Assembly (NCBI GenBank): GCA_009760855.2
Contig: WPIO01000031.1
Span: 1,259,001 to 1,323,000, forward strand
Direction: 5' to 3'
DNA length: 64,000 nucleotides
From: Cristatella mucedo
Taxonomy: Eukaryota; Bryozoa; Phylactolaemata; Cristatellidae
Each line of letters starts with the position of its first letter. The stretch's first letter is position 1. This document shows positions 1-12,157 of the stretch, piece after piece. The position numbers and the translations under genes are program-made. The notes beneath the pieces are model-generated. The model was not told the origin of the DNA, ran no database searches, and saw only the letters and a program-made list of their open reading frames with translations.

Positions 1-541
1 CGAAAGTTGTGTCATTCGATGAGGTCAGTCCGACCTTGCCTAGTAGCCCTTCACTCGATGGCTCACTTAGGTCATATGTTTATCCTTTCTACAGTATAAA
101 TCCGGTAGCGAGCGGCGCTAGGCAAGGCAGTGTCATATTCGAGGTCATTCTTACCAAAGATCTTTTAAACCAGCTGTCTGAACATTTCATTTGCTTAGCG
201 CTTGAAGCATGCCCCTCCATCAAAGAGCAAAAGTGTAGTAAGTCTGACAAGTAGCGGCTTTATTGCTAGCCACCTTCTCGGAAGCTCTCTTGCTACTCTT
301 TTGAGAGTAAGCAGCAAATGCAACTTCCTGCCCGTGTGTCTAGAATTCTGCTTACTCTTTCTCATGTACCGTTAAGTACACCTCTCTTTGCAAGACTGAG
401 GCAGGTAAGCAATGCTCAAATTCAATGCAACATATGATTTATCATGCAACGCCCTCTTTCTTACCTCAACTCTCAAAACTTTACCGATTCACCGCCGAAG
501 ACGCGCTCAGCGGCAACTTGAGGAAACTCTTCCTGTTTCAG
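1..541. other. Presumed intron sequence at left edge
   Basis: I see no supported gene here. Short open frames exist at 9-254 and 412-541, but neither has a convincing acceptor/donor pair in the phase used by the rest of the gene. A GTAAGC at 406 follows an open stretch, but the only nearby acceptor would be phase 0. The stretch is best read as the end of an intron of the giant gene. Confidence 0.4.
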
Positions 542-625
542 CTGACTTTACAAGACATGGGCGAGCCTCTCAGACTGTCCCGGTTGACACAATTGACTCA
601 AAATTAAAAGAAGCCGAGGTCGTGT
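542..625 (+). CDS. Giant gene exon 1 of window (84 bp, phase 1-1)
   Basis: An 84-bp exon of 28 codons. The acceptor is a good pyrimidine tract ending TTCCTGTTTCAG and the donor is GTAAGTATT. With the preceding G the first codon is GCT (Ala), and the peptide starts ADF. It matches the 84-bp exon at 4633-4716 in length, phase, its ADF start and a shared ...GR...PVD pattern, so the two look like paralogous exons. Both are followed by an intron of about 200 bp and then a large exon carrying an ITGSLQR motif. The upstream reading frame stays open back to 412, so an upstream extension is possible, but the pyrimidine tract argues for a start at 542. No domain is recognised. Confidence 0.65.
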
Positions 626-824
626 GTAAGTATTGAGCATTAGAAGCAATGTCAATCTGGATCGGTATTCTGTCGAGTCCAAATAAAACATGTGCTATTA
701 AGAAAGCTGCACATCTGTGTGTCGAGCTGAAAAGGACAAATTCTTTGACAGCTAGACAAGCTGCTAACGAACTGCTTGAAATAAATTTCATGAACTGACA
801 GCTGAATGGAAGTTGTATTTCTAG

Positions 825-1556
825 CTTCAGCTCAGTACAACCCTCAGCTTGCTGCACACACACCTTCAGAGGTCGTGCTTCGTGGCGTCGGTAATTGGCT
901 GCCCTTTGATGACCATGTCGCCGAAGAAAAGGTGTCGTTCAATTACAAAGACTTGCAAGGTGGACTGCAATCGTCCGCGACCGGAGCAGCTGCCTTTCAG
1001 ATCGTCCGAAAAGAGCCCGACTCTGACTGGGGCACTTTTCAACAAATGGATATCGTTAGACAAGCGAACTCACCATTGGGTCAAACGATGGCGAGGCCAT
1101 CCGAGCATTCTGGGCGTCCAGGAGAGAAGCCATCCAGGGAGGCACCGCATCCAGGGCATCCGGGAGAAAAGCACTCCCGAGAAGCCACATCCGGTTTGCA
1201 GCTGCTCGTGGAGCCAGCAATGGTAGCAGCTGGACGCGCCGAAAGAGATGCTGCCAGCCTGGTTAGGCAGTCTAGGATGGATTCTGCAGCCAAGCACGAT
1301 AGACGGCTCGCTCCGTCGATCGTGCAGCCACTAGAGGCGCCGTCACAGCTTGGTCGCTCCAGTGCCGTGCCAATCACTGGCTCGCTTCAGCGCATTGCAG
1401 CCGCTCATCCTGCTGAGCCGCAGATGAGACTACAGTCGCACGAGCGGCTAGCTCGTATGCGAGAGCAGGCAACGCCATACCTCCGAGACACTCCAACGCC
1501 CGGCCGCGTGTCGGTCGAATCGCCGACTTGGTTCTCAGCTGCTCCAGCTGCCAGAA
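825..1556 (+). CDS. Giant gene exon 2 (244 codons, low complexity)
   Basis: A 732-bp exon, phase 1 at both ends, with acceptor GTATTTCTAG and donor A|GTAAGA inside an AGA-AGT context. The protein is Ser/Ala/Pro/Arg rich. Around residues 95-125 it has an imperfect internal duplication of a GxPGEKxSREA segment. Near the C-terminal third is an ITGSLQR ... EPQMR ... SHER segment that also occurs in the exon at 4913-5611, so the two exons are paralogous copies. There is no signal peptide, membrane segment or recognisable enzyme fold, and the composition suggests a disordered region. The frame continues past the donor to a stop near 1615, which is most simply intron read-through. Confidence 0.75.
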
Positions 1557-3234
1557 GTAAGACGTTTTCGCTGGACTTACTCGCGAACTGCCCTCCCCGC
1601 GTTTTGCATGCATGAAGACTGCACCCTGGCCATCTGATTGAGCTCATTCCATCGAAAGTTTTGTTCACTTTATTTTCCAACGGAGAAGCATTAGCTACTC
1701 TAACTCTTGCATTCAGATTTATAAGATGTATCTAGCTATATAGATAAATTTAAATGTGTTCACATGCAAGTTCTAAAAATACAGAAATATGGACGTTAAG
1801 CATCGAACCCGTCGACCGCAGCCACTAAAGCCCAGCAGCACGTCTGCAGCAGCCCTATCAATGAGGTCATTCCGAGTTCAGAACGATTCGCTGTGCGTGC
1901 TGTGCATTCTGGACCCAAAGGGGTTTCGCGTGTGATGATCTAAGCACAACGAGATTCTTCATTTAGGGGCACATTTGAGAGCTAAGCAGTGACCTTTTCA
2001 GCATAGTTTAACGTTATGCGGCTGTATCATGTAATGATACACGAAAGAAAGTGAAGCTAAAGAGGTAGGATCCAGAATAGCTATTGAAGCTGTCCACATC
2101 CGCCAAATCCTCGCTTCTCTCAATTTGCACAGCAACTCCTAGCAAATTAATTTAGATCTCCCTTTGGATTGACGGTCAATTTAATGACAACGGAAGTAAG
2201 TTTTACTTATCATTCAGGCCCTCATAGTCCACAGCAGTGACTTACAAACAGAACGCACCTCTTGTAGGCATCAAGCCCTGGATGTTAGTCGACGCTCATG
2301 TTCTACACGATCGTAAAACTAAATTTTGAAAAATATTCAATCCTAAACACCCACCTGGAATAATGATTTCGCACTCGTAATATGAGGTGCAGCACTAAAA
2401 TCCCTATCAAATGCCCTTTTTTAAGGAGCCTTTTGTATAGCAGGCTGATTGATGTCGATAATTGTTTTTAATTAGGTCATTTGTTACGCTTGATCCGCGA
2501 CTACAATCTTTAGCGTGTATACCACGGTGGCTAGCTAATCATTATTATCTCTCTCCATCTCCAGTCTTAATTACTTGAACACAGTATTGGCTAAACTTCC
2601 AACTCTGCAGTTAGCTTGCAGTTGATTCTTGCGAAGGCCGCTGGACTCTGGTCTTTAAAGCCCCTCAAATGGGTCAGGCGTCTCTTTTTTTAAAGATCCT
2701 GTGTGCTGCTACCTGTGGATTCAGCGGATTGAAAGCAAAATGATTATTCAGTAGCAAGGTGCGGCGCAACCCAGATCATCCCTGCCTAACTAAGCAGCTG
2801 CATGACTTCAACCTTCTTGTGCCCTCGAGTCCTCCCAGAAAAATTATTTAGCCGACCCTATCTTGCACTTGACCCATATAGGACACTAAAGCTGTTGCCC
2901 CTGCCGGTCTAAAACTGCTGCACTCAGTCTTGGCATGATTTAAAACAAATCGCATTTATTGTAATCCCGTTACCTCCCAATACCGACTCGTTATTGCCAC
3001 CCCCTCGTACTTCCTTGACTTACCTAACAATTGTAGGCAATCTTCTCGCTTTTTCGCTTGTAGGGAAGTCTTTCAGCCATGTTATGCTCACCAAATTTGG
3101 TCTTCAAACCTTTTTCAAATTATACATTGAAGCAAATGAAAAATATATATCGATAGATTTATGTAAATGAATATATATCTATATATATATGTGTGTGTGT
3201 GTGTGCGCGTGCGCGTGCGTGCGTGCGTGCGTGC

Positions 3235-3323
<89 letters not shown>

Positions 3324-3797
3324 TGTGTGCATCATTTATGTCGCAGTGAATCAGATGGGACTGTCTCAGGTGTAGGGGAAACAATTAGAGCTCCCCTTCT
3401 TCTTTCAGACGCCAAGTCAGTATGACATTTGACTTGAACAGCAAGTCATGTTTTGGTTTGGTAGCTGGAGCGTTCGTAGCACAGCCGCTCTCTCCGGTAC
3501 TCTAGGGGTTTTAACCTGTCTCTTAGGCGATATAGCTCCTTTTAACATGGTAGAGCAGCAATTAACTCATAATTATTCTCCGAAGTTTTCATTTTTTCCA
3601 TAGGCTTTTCATTCTTTAATGTTAGTGACTTAATTGTTTTAGAGCAAAATTATTTTATTTTCACTTTTTTAAAGCCGATGCACAGCCGTAGTTATAAAAT
3701 CACTTGGATATTGTTTAATTGAATGCGGGTGAAATTTGTCTGAGATTCTGTTCGAGTTAATAAAAGTTCCCAACACGTTGTACAGTTCACGCTTCAG
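1557..3797 (+). other. Intron, 2.2 kb
   Basis: The stretch lies between two exons of the giant gene. Apart from the GT-rich microsatellite listed separately I find no coding frame with usable splice sites, no SINE boxes and no LINE similarity. Confidence 0.6.
3188..3327. repeat. (GT)n microsatellite with GTGC interruption
   Basis: About 140 bp of alternating purine-pyrimidine sequence. It opens with a short TATA-type run and (GT)n, then GTGCGCGTGC and several GTGC units, then an uninterrupted GT tract of roughly 80 bp. Long open frames in all phases here (poly Cys-Val or Thr-His) are repeat artefacts. Alternating GT/GC tracts of this length can adopt Z-DNA, and the length is likely to vary between individuals. 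Confidence 0.97.
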
Positions 3798-4067
3798 CTG
3801 AAAGTCCGGCTGACCAATGGAGCTCTGGTCGTCAACCAAAGTTCACTACCAGAACGAGCCGCGAATTCCCTGCAGAGACTGCAGAACAACTCGCCCCTAG
3901 CCCCAGCGTTCCCTGGCAATCTCTGGCAATCTCTGGCAATCGCTCGGCAGAAAGCAACGATCGTAAGGAAGCAAGCAGACGGACGGTATCTTCAATGTAC
4001 CAGGTTCGTGACACGGGAACCAGCGTGCCAAAAATGGACGACGCTATGTCTCCACCATTTACTGCAG
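3798..4067 (+). CDS. Giant gene exon 3 (90 codons)
   Basis: A 270-bp exon with acceptor CACGCTTCAG and donor GTAAAG, phase 1 at both ends. It is open throughout in the gene's frame although it contains no methionine near its start. The product is hydrophilic and rich in Ser, Arg, Ala and Pro, and I recognise no family. An exact 10-bp unit (TGGCAATCTC) is repeated two and a half to three times at 3913-3942. Because 10 is not a multiple of 3, the copies are read in different frames (WQSLAISGN), so a gain or loss of one unit would break the gene. An antisense open frame over the same bases is a shadow. Confidence 0.65.
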
Positions 4068-4632
4068 GTAAAGGGGTGTTAATGTCTCTATAATAAGGGG
4101 TTTTAAGGCGGCAGTATCTTAGCAATAAACCTCTAGTGGAGACCTTTGATCTTTCATTTCGCCTTCCACAGCTGTCAAGCAAGTGCACTGTATAGCTACT
4201 TGACATTGTAATAGACTAATGCGCAATGCACCACCAAGCTCTTGATATTAAATTGTTCTATATTTCATTATAACATTGATATGTAAAATAAATTTTTTGG
4301 CAACTTTCTTCACAACATTTGCTGGGCTAACGTTGCATTTACGTGGCAGATGAAGTAGTGCTTTTTAAAAAGACATAAATACGAAATCAGAACGACTGTC
4401 AAACACCGCAGGAATAACCATAGGAATGAAATTACAGCTAAATATAGAGATCTTTACATCTTTAGCTGAAACTTGTGATCTTTCATGCAATGTGAGACTG
4501 AGTCTTTTTGTTCTTCTTATCTTGGAGGACAGATAGAAAGTTAAATCTTGCAATGCAATTCCAGCTGTGTCAGACGCGTTCTCGTTTAGTTCCAAGCTGC
4601 TGCTATGTATCTACATCATTTCTCTTATGCAG

Positions 4633-4716
4633 CAGATTTTTTGGCATACGTACCAGGCCGGCAGGCTGGCATTGTTGATCCAGTGGACGTTTACCAGAAA
4701 GGAACTGGAGCCATGA
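4633..4716 (+). CDS. Giant gene exon 4 (84 bp) with tandem NAGNAG acceptor
   Basis: A 28-codon exon, phase 1-1, donor A|GTAAGTACC. The acceptor region reads TTATGCAGCAG: two AGs three bases apart, both giving phase 1, so splicing can include or omit one Ala codon (exon start 4633 or 4636). The peptide starts ADF and contains VDPVDVY, paralogous to the exon at 542-625. No function can be assigned. Confidence 0.65.
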   Translation, partial: QIFWHTYQAGRLALLIQWTFTRKELEP

Positions 4717-4912
4717 GTAAGTACCGCGTATAAAATGTGAAAGCCGTTTAGATAGCATCAGCTCTCTTTTCGCTGAAACTAAAAGGTATTTCTATAAATG
4801 CCATACCTGATACGTCTAAGTGCCAAATGTCGAAACACGTCGCAAGATACTGCACTTGAAGGCATATTTACTCAAATTCTAAAATGTATTACTTAATTAC
4901 TCTTAGTTTCAG

Positions 4913-5611
4913 CCTCTTTCGGGCCCTCTATTGTGGCACATGTTCCTTCGACGGAGACAAGCTTAGAAAGACCCGATATGCGGCCGTCAGACAAGCTGGT
5001 CAAAGAATCCAAAGCTTCGAAGGTCAAAGTCGAACATTTTCCGCCTCAACGAACGTCTTTCGCTGCCAGAGCAGCGGATTCTCATGCCTTCCAAAAACCC
5101 GAGGACTCGGAACGAAGTGCATTTTATCCACCAACTTATGTCTTACAAACTAAACCTCCTTCAGCCCAATCTTTGGTGGGATCGTCTTTTCCTCCGGGAG
5201 CGAAGAGCAGCGAAATGGAAGCTGGACGGTCAAATTTGGATATGCCTCGGGAGAAAAGCCAGATTTCAGTTATACACGTCCAAGCAGATACTGGCCATGT
5301 AAAGCTTTCTCAGCCAGATTCTAGTGCAGGGATTAGGAGACAATTCTACGCTCCTATTGAGCCTTCACCTGCTCAATCAAAAGAAGCAGGGTCGCAGTTT
5401 GAATGGCCCCTTGGGCAAGCGATCACTGGTTCGCTTCAACGTCCGTACGCCGCATCCCATTCTTTCGAACCGCAGATGAGGCGACCATCTAAGGAGCTTC
5501 CGGAAGCCATGATACCGACGAGGCTGCAAAGCTCCAGAGAAAGAGTTTCGTCAGATCAAGCCAAGGCCACGTTGCCGATGTTAACATCCACTCTAGCTGC
5601 TCCCCTTAAAG
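4913..5611 (+). CDS. Giant gene exon 5 (233 codons, paralogue of exon 2)
   Basis: A 699-bp exon with a clear pyrimidine-rich acceptor (TACTCTTAGTTTCAG) and donor GTGAGC, phase 1 at both ends. The product is Ser/Pro/Lys rich. It carries AITGSLQRPYAA ... FEPQMRRPS, matching the ITGSLQR ... EPQMR segment of exon 2. The intron before it is 196 bp against 199 bp in front of exon 2, which supports duplication of a two-exon block. No domain, signal peptide or membrane helix is seen. Reading past the donor reaches a stop at 5671. Confidence 0.78.
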
Positions 5612-7693
5612 GTGAGCACGAACTGCCCCTCGGTATAGCTGACCAATCTTCTTCATGCTACGAATGCAATTAGCACTTTTTTGTTGTCTCAATGGTTGCT
5701 CAAATTCTCCGAAGCTACAATCTTCTGAACGAAAGTGAACAAATTTGACGCTTAGAAGAGAGTTTTTCCGGACTGTCCTATACTTAATTCCCGTACTTTT
5801 TGGCATGTGAACCTGCATAAAAGCATACTTCCATGGTATGAACAGTCTGTAGAACGTCTGAACAGAACGTATCAATATTAATGCTAGATTTCTACGCTTG
5901 TTGCTTTTCGTTTTTGAGACTTTTTCCTCTCCTAGTTTTAATTTATGCATTTACGTGCTGCTGCCATTTAATAATGCTTGTCGCTAGAAAAGTGTAAGAC
6001 TTATTTTTTTGAAAAGTTATCCTCATGCTACTCACATGTACAAAGCGCTGTATAGTACTTAAATGTGCTTAGTAAGGAGCATAGTACTTAAATGTGCACA
6101 GTAAGAGGCAGCTGCAACAAATCGCAAGGTAAAACTAGAAGAAATCATTAACTGCATTTCTAATAATACTGTATATAATTAATAATAACTGGTAATAAAA
6201 CACTAACAATAAAGAAATAATCACATACATTCCTGGTATATAGATGGTTATGTTAGTTACACTGGTTTCAGATATCCCAGTTCAGAAATTACTTCATATT
6301 GGAGTTGTATAAATCTCATAACAGTGATGCGACTCACTTCTAACCATGTTATTGAATTAATTTAGATCCAAACTACCATGGAATACGAGAATGAGAGACT
6401 AATTTAAAATCCTTAAGTTTAAATATTCACATCAATGCTGCTTTGAAAATTGTTTAATAATAGGCCACCTCCAAACTGTCAGTACTCATAGCTAAAAGAG
6501 AAAATTAGGAAGTGAAGAAAATTCAGGAATAGATAACTATGTCGCTAAAGAGGATGAACGTAAATAACACTTGCATGCATTTTCAGTGAAATAATCACGA
6601 ATTTTTTTAGTGAAACAAGTGGTGACATGGTGTACTGAACATGATTGTGGCCGACGCCAACAGTTGAAATTTCCTTGATTGTAGCACAATCATTAGTCGT
6701 ATCCACTCTCCACTGGCTGAGGCTCTCACCCTGTCACCCTGTTGGATATTCCTTTCATTTGCCCGCTGATCTGTGGCCAGAATCCCATTTTATCTTAGAT
6801 GCGTTAATCTTGAATGGTAGGAATATATCCTAGCACTACATATTTCCACCGTACAAGCTGATTAGTGCATGAGAATATCCCAAAATTGATAGGACCAACG
6901 AAAGAGATCTTAATTTGTCAATATAACTCTTACCCACTACCGTTACAGATGGCTCATATCTCTTTTTCTTCTTTGAGTATTCTCCGTTAATTTCAATGGA
7001 GCAGGTAATCTTCTTTTTATGTGTTACCTAAATCTTTTCTTATATCGTTTAACCACGTTAGGGGCAACGACAGCAGGACAGTTTGCGGAGGCATATCCGT
7101 CAATCTGGTTGGCAATTTGACGACGAATAATCCATCCAAAAAGAAACACTTTCACTTAACTTCTAGTCCGGGTCCCAATAATCTATACTTGATCAAGCCA
7201 CCGAGGTTATACTGGAAGACACGTTGAATGAGGCCATAGTTTCCTACTTTCCATCCTGCTAAACTATCGCCTCGCTTCTCGTGCTCAGTTTCACCTGCTT
7301 CCAGGGCCAGTTTCTTCAGCATAACATATGTACACCTGAATCTTTTTTCGCGCCCGCTTTGTTTCTTAGCACTTCAGGCACATTCAATCGTTCGTGTTCG
7401 TTCACCCATTGCATGCTCCACAAAAACTTTAAATTCTCAACAAATTCGATTCGTGTGACAACAAAATATAACGAGAGTGCCAATGTTGAATAGTTGAACC
7501 ACTGAACATTTTCGCCGTTTATTTAGGAATAACTAAGCTGTGAAAATCTGGCTTGCTTGTTAATCAATTCAATCTATCACAAACCGATGCGCATCGCAGC
7601 ACTGTAGCTCACGCTATATCCTATGGCCCTATTGCACATATTCTTGATAACCTAGGTGCATTTCTTTTCTTGCACAGCTCCATCGTTATCTAG
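5612..7693 (+). other. Intron, 2.1 kb
   Basis: AT-rich, with no coding frame that has splice sites in the phase of the gene and no recognised repeat. The short open frames at 6645-6833 and 7021-7493 look like chance. Confidence 0.55.
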
Positions 7694-7984
7694 ATAGCAA
7701 GACATGCTTACCTTTCGCTAGCCGACCACGTCATATGAGCTCGGCCACCCTTTTATCTGACATGACGTCTCTACATTTAGAACAGCACCAGGTGGCGGAA
7801 GCTCTGCCGTTATTGTATCCTTCCCTGGAGATGGGAACCTGGGATACCCGAGTCCAGCCAGACCGGGTTGGTGCGAAGTATCAGCTACCAATTCAGAAGC
7901 CTCGGAGTGAGCGAGACGTTGTCGTGGAAACACGCTACGCTCAGGCGGCTTCTCCAATTTCATCCGCTACACAATTTGAACAAG
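7694..7984 (+). CDS. Giant gene exon 6 (about 97 codons)
   Basis: The open frame ends at a good donor (CAAG|GTGAGG) in phase 1. Two acceptors are possible. TTATCTAG at 7692-7693 gives phase 1 and fits the preceding exon. CTTGCACAG at 7677, with the stronger pyrimidine tract, gives phase 0 and would need a different upstream exon. I prefer 7694 because of the phase. The product is hydrophilic with Glu, Arg, Ser and Pro, including SERDVVVETRY and the terminal TQFEQ. The minus-strand frame over this region is a shadow. Confidence 0.6.
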
Positions 7985-10900
7985 GTGAGGCCCTTGCCAG
8001 CCGCGCCACTCATTGGTGAGGTCTGCAGTGAACTTCGGGATGACACTCTGATTAAAGATAGATTCGAGTACTGCCGCTGGCAATCTTTTATTGTTAACCA
8101 CGTATGGGGACATTTCTACTGTAAATTTTTACCATGCCCGTAAGATTTTGAGTTATATAAAATGTATGTTAATTTTGAATAGTGTTTATTTATCTTTTAT
8201 GCCAAATTTATTTTGTATTCCCATATAAGTTCTTGCTAAACAATTGCCCCTTTAGTTCTTGAAGCAATCTAGATTAAACCGGGAATATGAAATCCTATCT
8301 ATAGGGTAAATAATCAATACTGTTAGATAGTTATAGTGAAAATGTTCACACTTTTGACTAGTTAAATACTTGAGCAGCTTTTTTCAGAAAGTTAAATAGT
8401 TAAATTAGAAATGCACGGCGATTCGATTTTTCTACATGGCTATTCTATTTTCTTAATTAAAAGTGGAAGATTTCTATAGTTTGTGCTCTTTTAAATGCCC
8501 TGCAAAATAAATTTCATTTCTAAAGGCAGCTGTCTGTAATGAGCTTGAAAATTTTAAGAATATGAATTGGAGAGTTTTGAAGATTACTTTTATTATTTCT
8601 TTTTTTGTGCTTAAATATGTTAATTCGCAGTGAACCACCTTTTTTAGCATAATATTAGGGTTCGACTTCTAGGAGAAGACTTAAGTTGTGTTTCGATTCC
8701 CAGTCTCCAACTGAAGCCATACTCGTCAGTCATGGAAAGAGCCAGCTGCAGAACTAAAACACTTTTTGCTGAATTATACATTTTCTCCGCATCGAGCAGC
8801 ATATCTACCTGATTTTCCTGAAAAAACACACACTTTAATCCACACATTCTCTTGATCCTTCATACCTATCTTAAATACATAGGCTTCCACTGCGCGTATA
8901 TTAATCTGGTATTTCTGATGAGTTTCTAATTGCCCTCGAATCTTTTGGAGAAGAGTCGTTTAGAGCTCTGGCAAACCTTATGTCTGGATACCTACACTAG
9001 CTGACATTCCTATATTTCCCAATTATAACTTAAAACCAGGCTACAAAACTTAGCTATTCTTCACTGCATTTCTCTCAGCCAGTTTTAAATAGGTACATCG
9101 TGTGCTTGCGCTTGATGAGATCGTGCATTTTATTCTGCACGTTAGGTCTACGTTAGGCAGTTGATAAGCTTCATTTTCACCTTCTTAAGTACCCAGAATA
9201 AGTTACACAATGTAGGCCTCGGTGTGGTTCTTAAAAAATTTACAATGCTCATGATAATTGCTGTTATTGTAAATTCTCAAGTGAGTCCTCAAATGTCCCA
9301 AATTCAAATGTCTCGAGTTCTCAAATAGAAAGGACAGCATTTAAGTCTCGAAGATAAATGCTCTTCCCACAGATCTGCCTGCCACTTAATCATTGGCTTT
9401 GGACACTATGCCTGAAACCCTAAGCGACTTTCACAGCCACTTAATGCTAGAGCTGAATGCCTATGCCCAACTGTGCGTGTTTGCAGGAGCATGCGGGTGG
9501 GAATTTTATTACGGTACATACATGCATACAACGAGTGGATAGAAAAGTTTCGGCCGCTGAGCATGACATATGAATAAAAAATTTGAGAAACATTTGAGGT
9601 CTCAGAACCAAGAAACGGTGGCGGAAGACGAATGATTAGGAAAGGAGATCGAAAGGGCTGCAGGCTATTTAATATCATCGGTTAGTCAATTGAACCTGGA
9701 AATGTGTTTCGTTTGCACCTACCTTTAACAACTACATACACAAGCTCTTGGTAACTATGGGTAATGCGTTACTTTAAACCAAACAAACGACAATAAAAAT
9801 AAGCTCAAAAGCTATTCTATGCTGTGCTGCCAGTTATGCATGCTTCACTCATCAAATTTTGTCATACCTACCTAACCGTTCGGTATGGTAGCTGTTAAGC
9901 AGAAGCCATGCCAGGTGGTCTTACTCTTGTTATTCGTCAATGCGATAACGGCTGGCTTTTGCCTCTGTTGACTCGTTTATGTTGAAAAAGCCATTCAAAT
10001 ACCTTTATTTGTCATTTGCTGATTTAGCAGCCTAATCTTTATAGCGGCAGAGGAATCTTAATGGCTTTCATCTTCGGCTGCAGTTGGCAGTTGAGAATCG
10101 CCCACTGTAGGATTTGAACCACGACTTTGATCGTGAAGAACGATCAAACAAACTTTCTGGGTTACAATGTCTCATTATGGATCTGAAATTACAGTATTAG
10201 ACACAGCTGAAATTACAGTATTAGACACTCTGTCTGAGGAAGGGTAAGAAATATGCCAGCCACGGAAAATTGTTTCTAATTTTTGCAAATACTGATGGTT
10301 TTTTAATTCGTCCAACTACTTATGTCAGAGAGCGGTTTTCAGTGAGTATCCAGAAGTCTGAAAAGTGGCACCTTAAAGATCAGGCATCATCTTGGAGGAG
10401 AGCCGTTTGATTCAAATTATATTATTTTTTTAATGTTTAGTGATTTTAAATAATAATCTGCGGGTACCATAAGACTCTGTGGCTTTGAGTCAATGCTCAA
10501 AGATTTGTTCCTTCTAGACGAAAGAAGGCCCCTTTCTCACAACTCTTTGCCCCAGTTCGAGACTGAACTACCGAAAAGCTTATTATTCAAAAATAATATT
10601 TCAATGTGCCAACAACTTGTCTCATTTAGTAAGTCTAATGCTCCAACTAAATTTTCTAATTGCATCCAATTAATTTCTGTACTGCTCTGAACTTATAGTA
10701 GTTATACTGCCTAAACTAATTTAGTTTTTGAATGCAATTTCATATTCATCATCTGATCTAAAACAATTATTTTTATATTGCTCGTTTAGAGACGGTATTT
10801 TAGGGTATCTGACAGTCGGAATGACTTAAATTAGATATTCCTTCTCATGCTCAGACAAAGATACTGCAATGTTTTTCCTCTAAAATACTATGTTGATTTT

Positions 10901-11301
10901 TTATTTTCTCTACCAACTGCCTTCGGTTCTAAAAACTCCAGCCTTTGCTGAAATTTCATAACACTCATGTGGTAATATTTCCATTTGTTTCCAGGATTGC
11001 CAAAAACTTTTTGAGGTTTCCAATAAACGAAATAGTTGACGTTGCTATTAGTACAGTCAAATTTATGTACTCATGCAATAAAAAAAGTTCTGTGTTATTG
11101 TTGTCTCTATATTAAAGCTTTGTATTATATTCGTGAAGTAATATTATAGCGTATGTTAGCACGTCGTGTTCACTGCAATTTTAGTCCTTCTATGATAGTA
11201 GGAAAACCATGAATCACACTAGGTACTGAAGTAGCATACGCTACTGCTCTCAATTGTACAAACCTTGCCTGGACACTAGATGATCATGCTCTCGCATCGA
11301 G
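7985..11301 (+). other. Intron, 3.3 kb
   Basis: A long AT-rich stretch. Apart from the reverse-oriented SINE at about 10.0-10.17 kb I see only short unsupported frames. A small direct repeat (GAAATTACAGTATTAGACAC, two copies) lies at 10186-10228. Confidence 0.5.
10010..10166 (-). mobile_element. tRNA-derived SINE copy 1
   Basis: On the minus strand there is a box B-like GGTTCAAATCC followed by a TACAGTGGGCGATTCTC-type segment, an 'aactgcaag' core, TCTGCCGCTATAAAGATTAGGCTGCTAAATCAGC and a short T/A-rich end. The same order occurs at 14.77, 16.97, 38.71, 44.57 and 44.88 kb. The 5' tRNA-like part of this copy is degraded. It is non-coding and non-autonomous, so mobilisation would have depended on a LINE. 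Confidence 0.8.
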
Positions 11302-11454
11302 CATGGCACCATGTACATTTCTCCGACACCGAGTATATTTCTGGAAATGACGAACATTCAGACGTCTTACATTCAGGAGAATATTCCGGAGCTGCCGCTG
11401 TAACCTCAGACAACCAGACGATAAAGGCCAACGTATTTAGTCCTGAATCTAAAG
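11302..11454 (+). CDS. Possible giant gene exon 7 (51 codons)
   Basis: An open frame rich in Ser, Asp, Glu and His (SGNDEHSDVLHSGEYSG) ending at the donor AAAG|GTTAGC in phase 1. The best phase-1 acceptor I can find is CATCGAG at 11300-11301, which has a weak pyrimidine tract. The frame is open from an ATG at 11280. Composition and phase match the rest of the gene and the next exon follows after a 136-bp intron, but the acceptor is unconvincing, so the left boundary is tentative. Confidence 0.45.
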
Positions 11455-11590
11455 GTTAGCACTTGTCAGGTGAAGAAAATTTAGGAACTACACACTTAAC
11501 TCGACAGTTTTCGTTATTAAAAGTTCAGTAACTTTCTAGGGATCTCGTCAGTGGAGATTTTTTTATGCAACTATTATAATACAATTTTAG

Positions 11591-12001
11591 GCTACGGACG
11601 GGCGAGCGAAGCCTTCGCATGGGGACATGACATGGAGCCGACTGGCACCATCACTGTGACATCGCCGGAAGTGCACTCAGACGAGAAGAAATTTGAGGCA
11701 AAAGGTTTGTTTCCTGCGCATGCATCGTCCGTAAAAGGGGCACCTGTGCTACTTCGGTATTCTGATCCTGCTAAAATGCCGCTCACGTGGCAAATCCAAG
11801 AGGACGTAGGAGTGGCATCGACACCTGTTCGAGACCAAAGTGTGCTATCACGACCAATCCACGCTCACGAGCAACTCGAGCCAGCATGGAAATCCCACAC
11901 TGATGAGCAAATGGCGTCAGAGCGAGGTCAAGCTGAAGGTCAAGCTTTAAATGCCGCAGCTTGGCAAGCTATGGGAGATGAAGCAGTAGCTGGTCCAATC
12001 G
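11591..12001 (+). CDS. Giant gene exon 8 (137 codons)
   Basis: A 411-bp exon. Acceptor TACAATTTTAG follows an AT-rich, T-containing tract and the donor is CG|GTAAGC; both ends are phase 1. The product is Ala, Glu, Ser and Gln rich, with one short hydrophobic run (GAPVLLRY) and a run of Glu/Gln/Ala residues near the C-terminus that may be helical. No family is recognised. The shadow frame on the minus strand is not a gene. Immediately downstream of the donor a 17-bp sequence, ATAGGATATCGATGCTA, is directly repeated at about 12020 and 12048. Confidence 0.72.
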
Positions 12002-12157
12002 GTAAGCCCTTGCTGAGCTCCATAGGATATCGATGCTAAGATCCAGCCAATAGGATATCGATGCTAGAGTACAACATCTTAACCACGTATGATCTTTCAT
12101 TGTGACATTGTAAGTGAGAAACTGCTTTACGGTGCTCAATTGACAGCTTGTGGAGAG

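Noticed and set aside
3115-3425. Poly Thr-His and Cys-Val open frames
   Set aside because: Products of the GT microsatellite on either strand.
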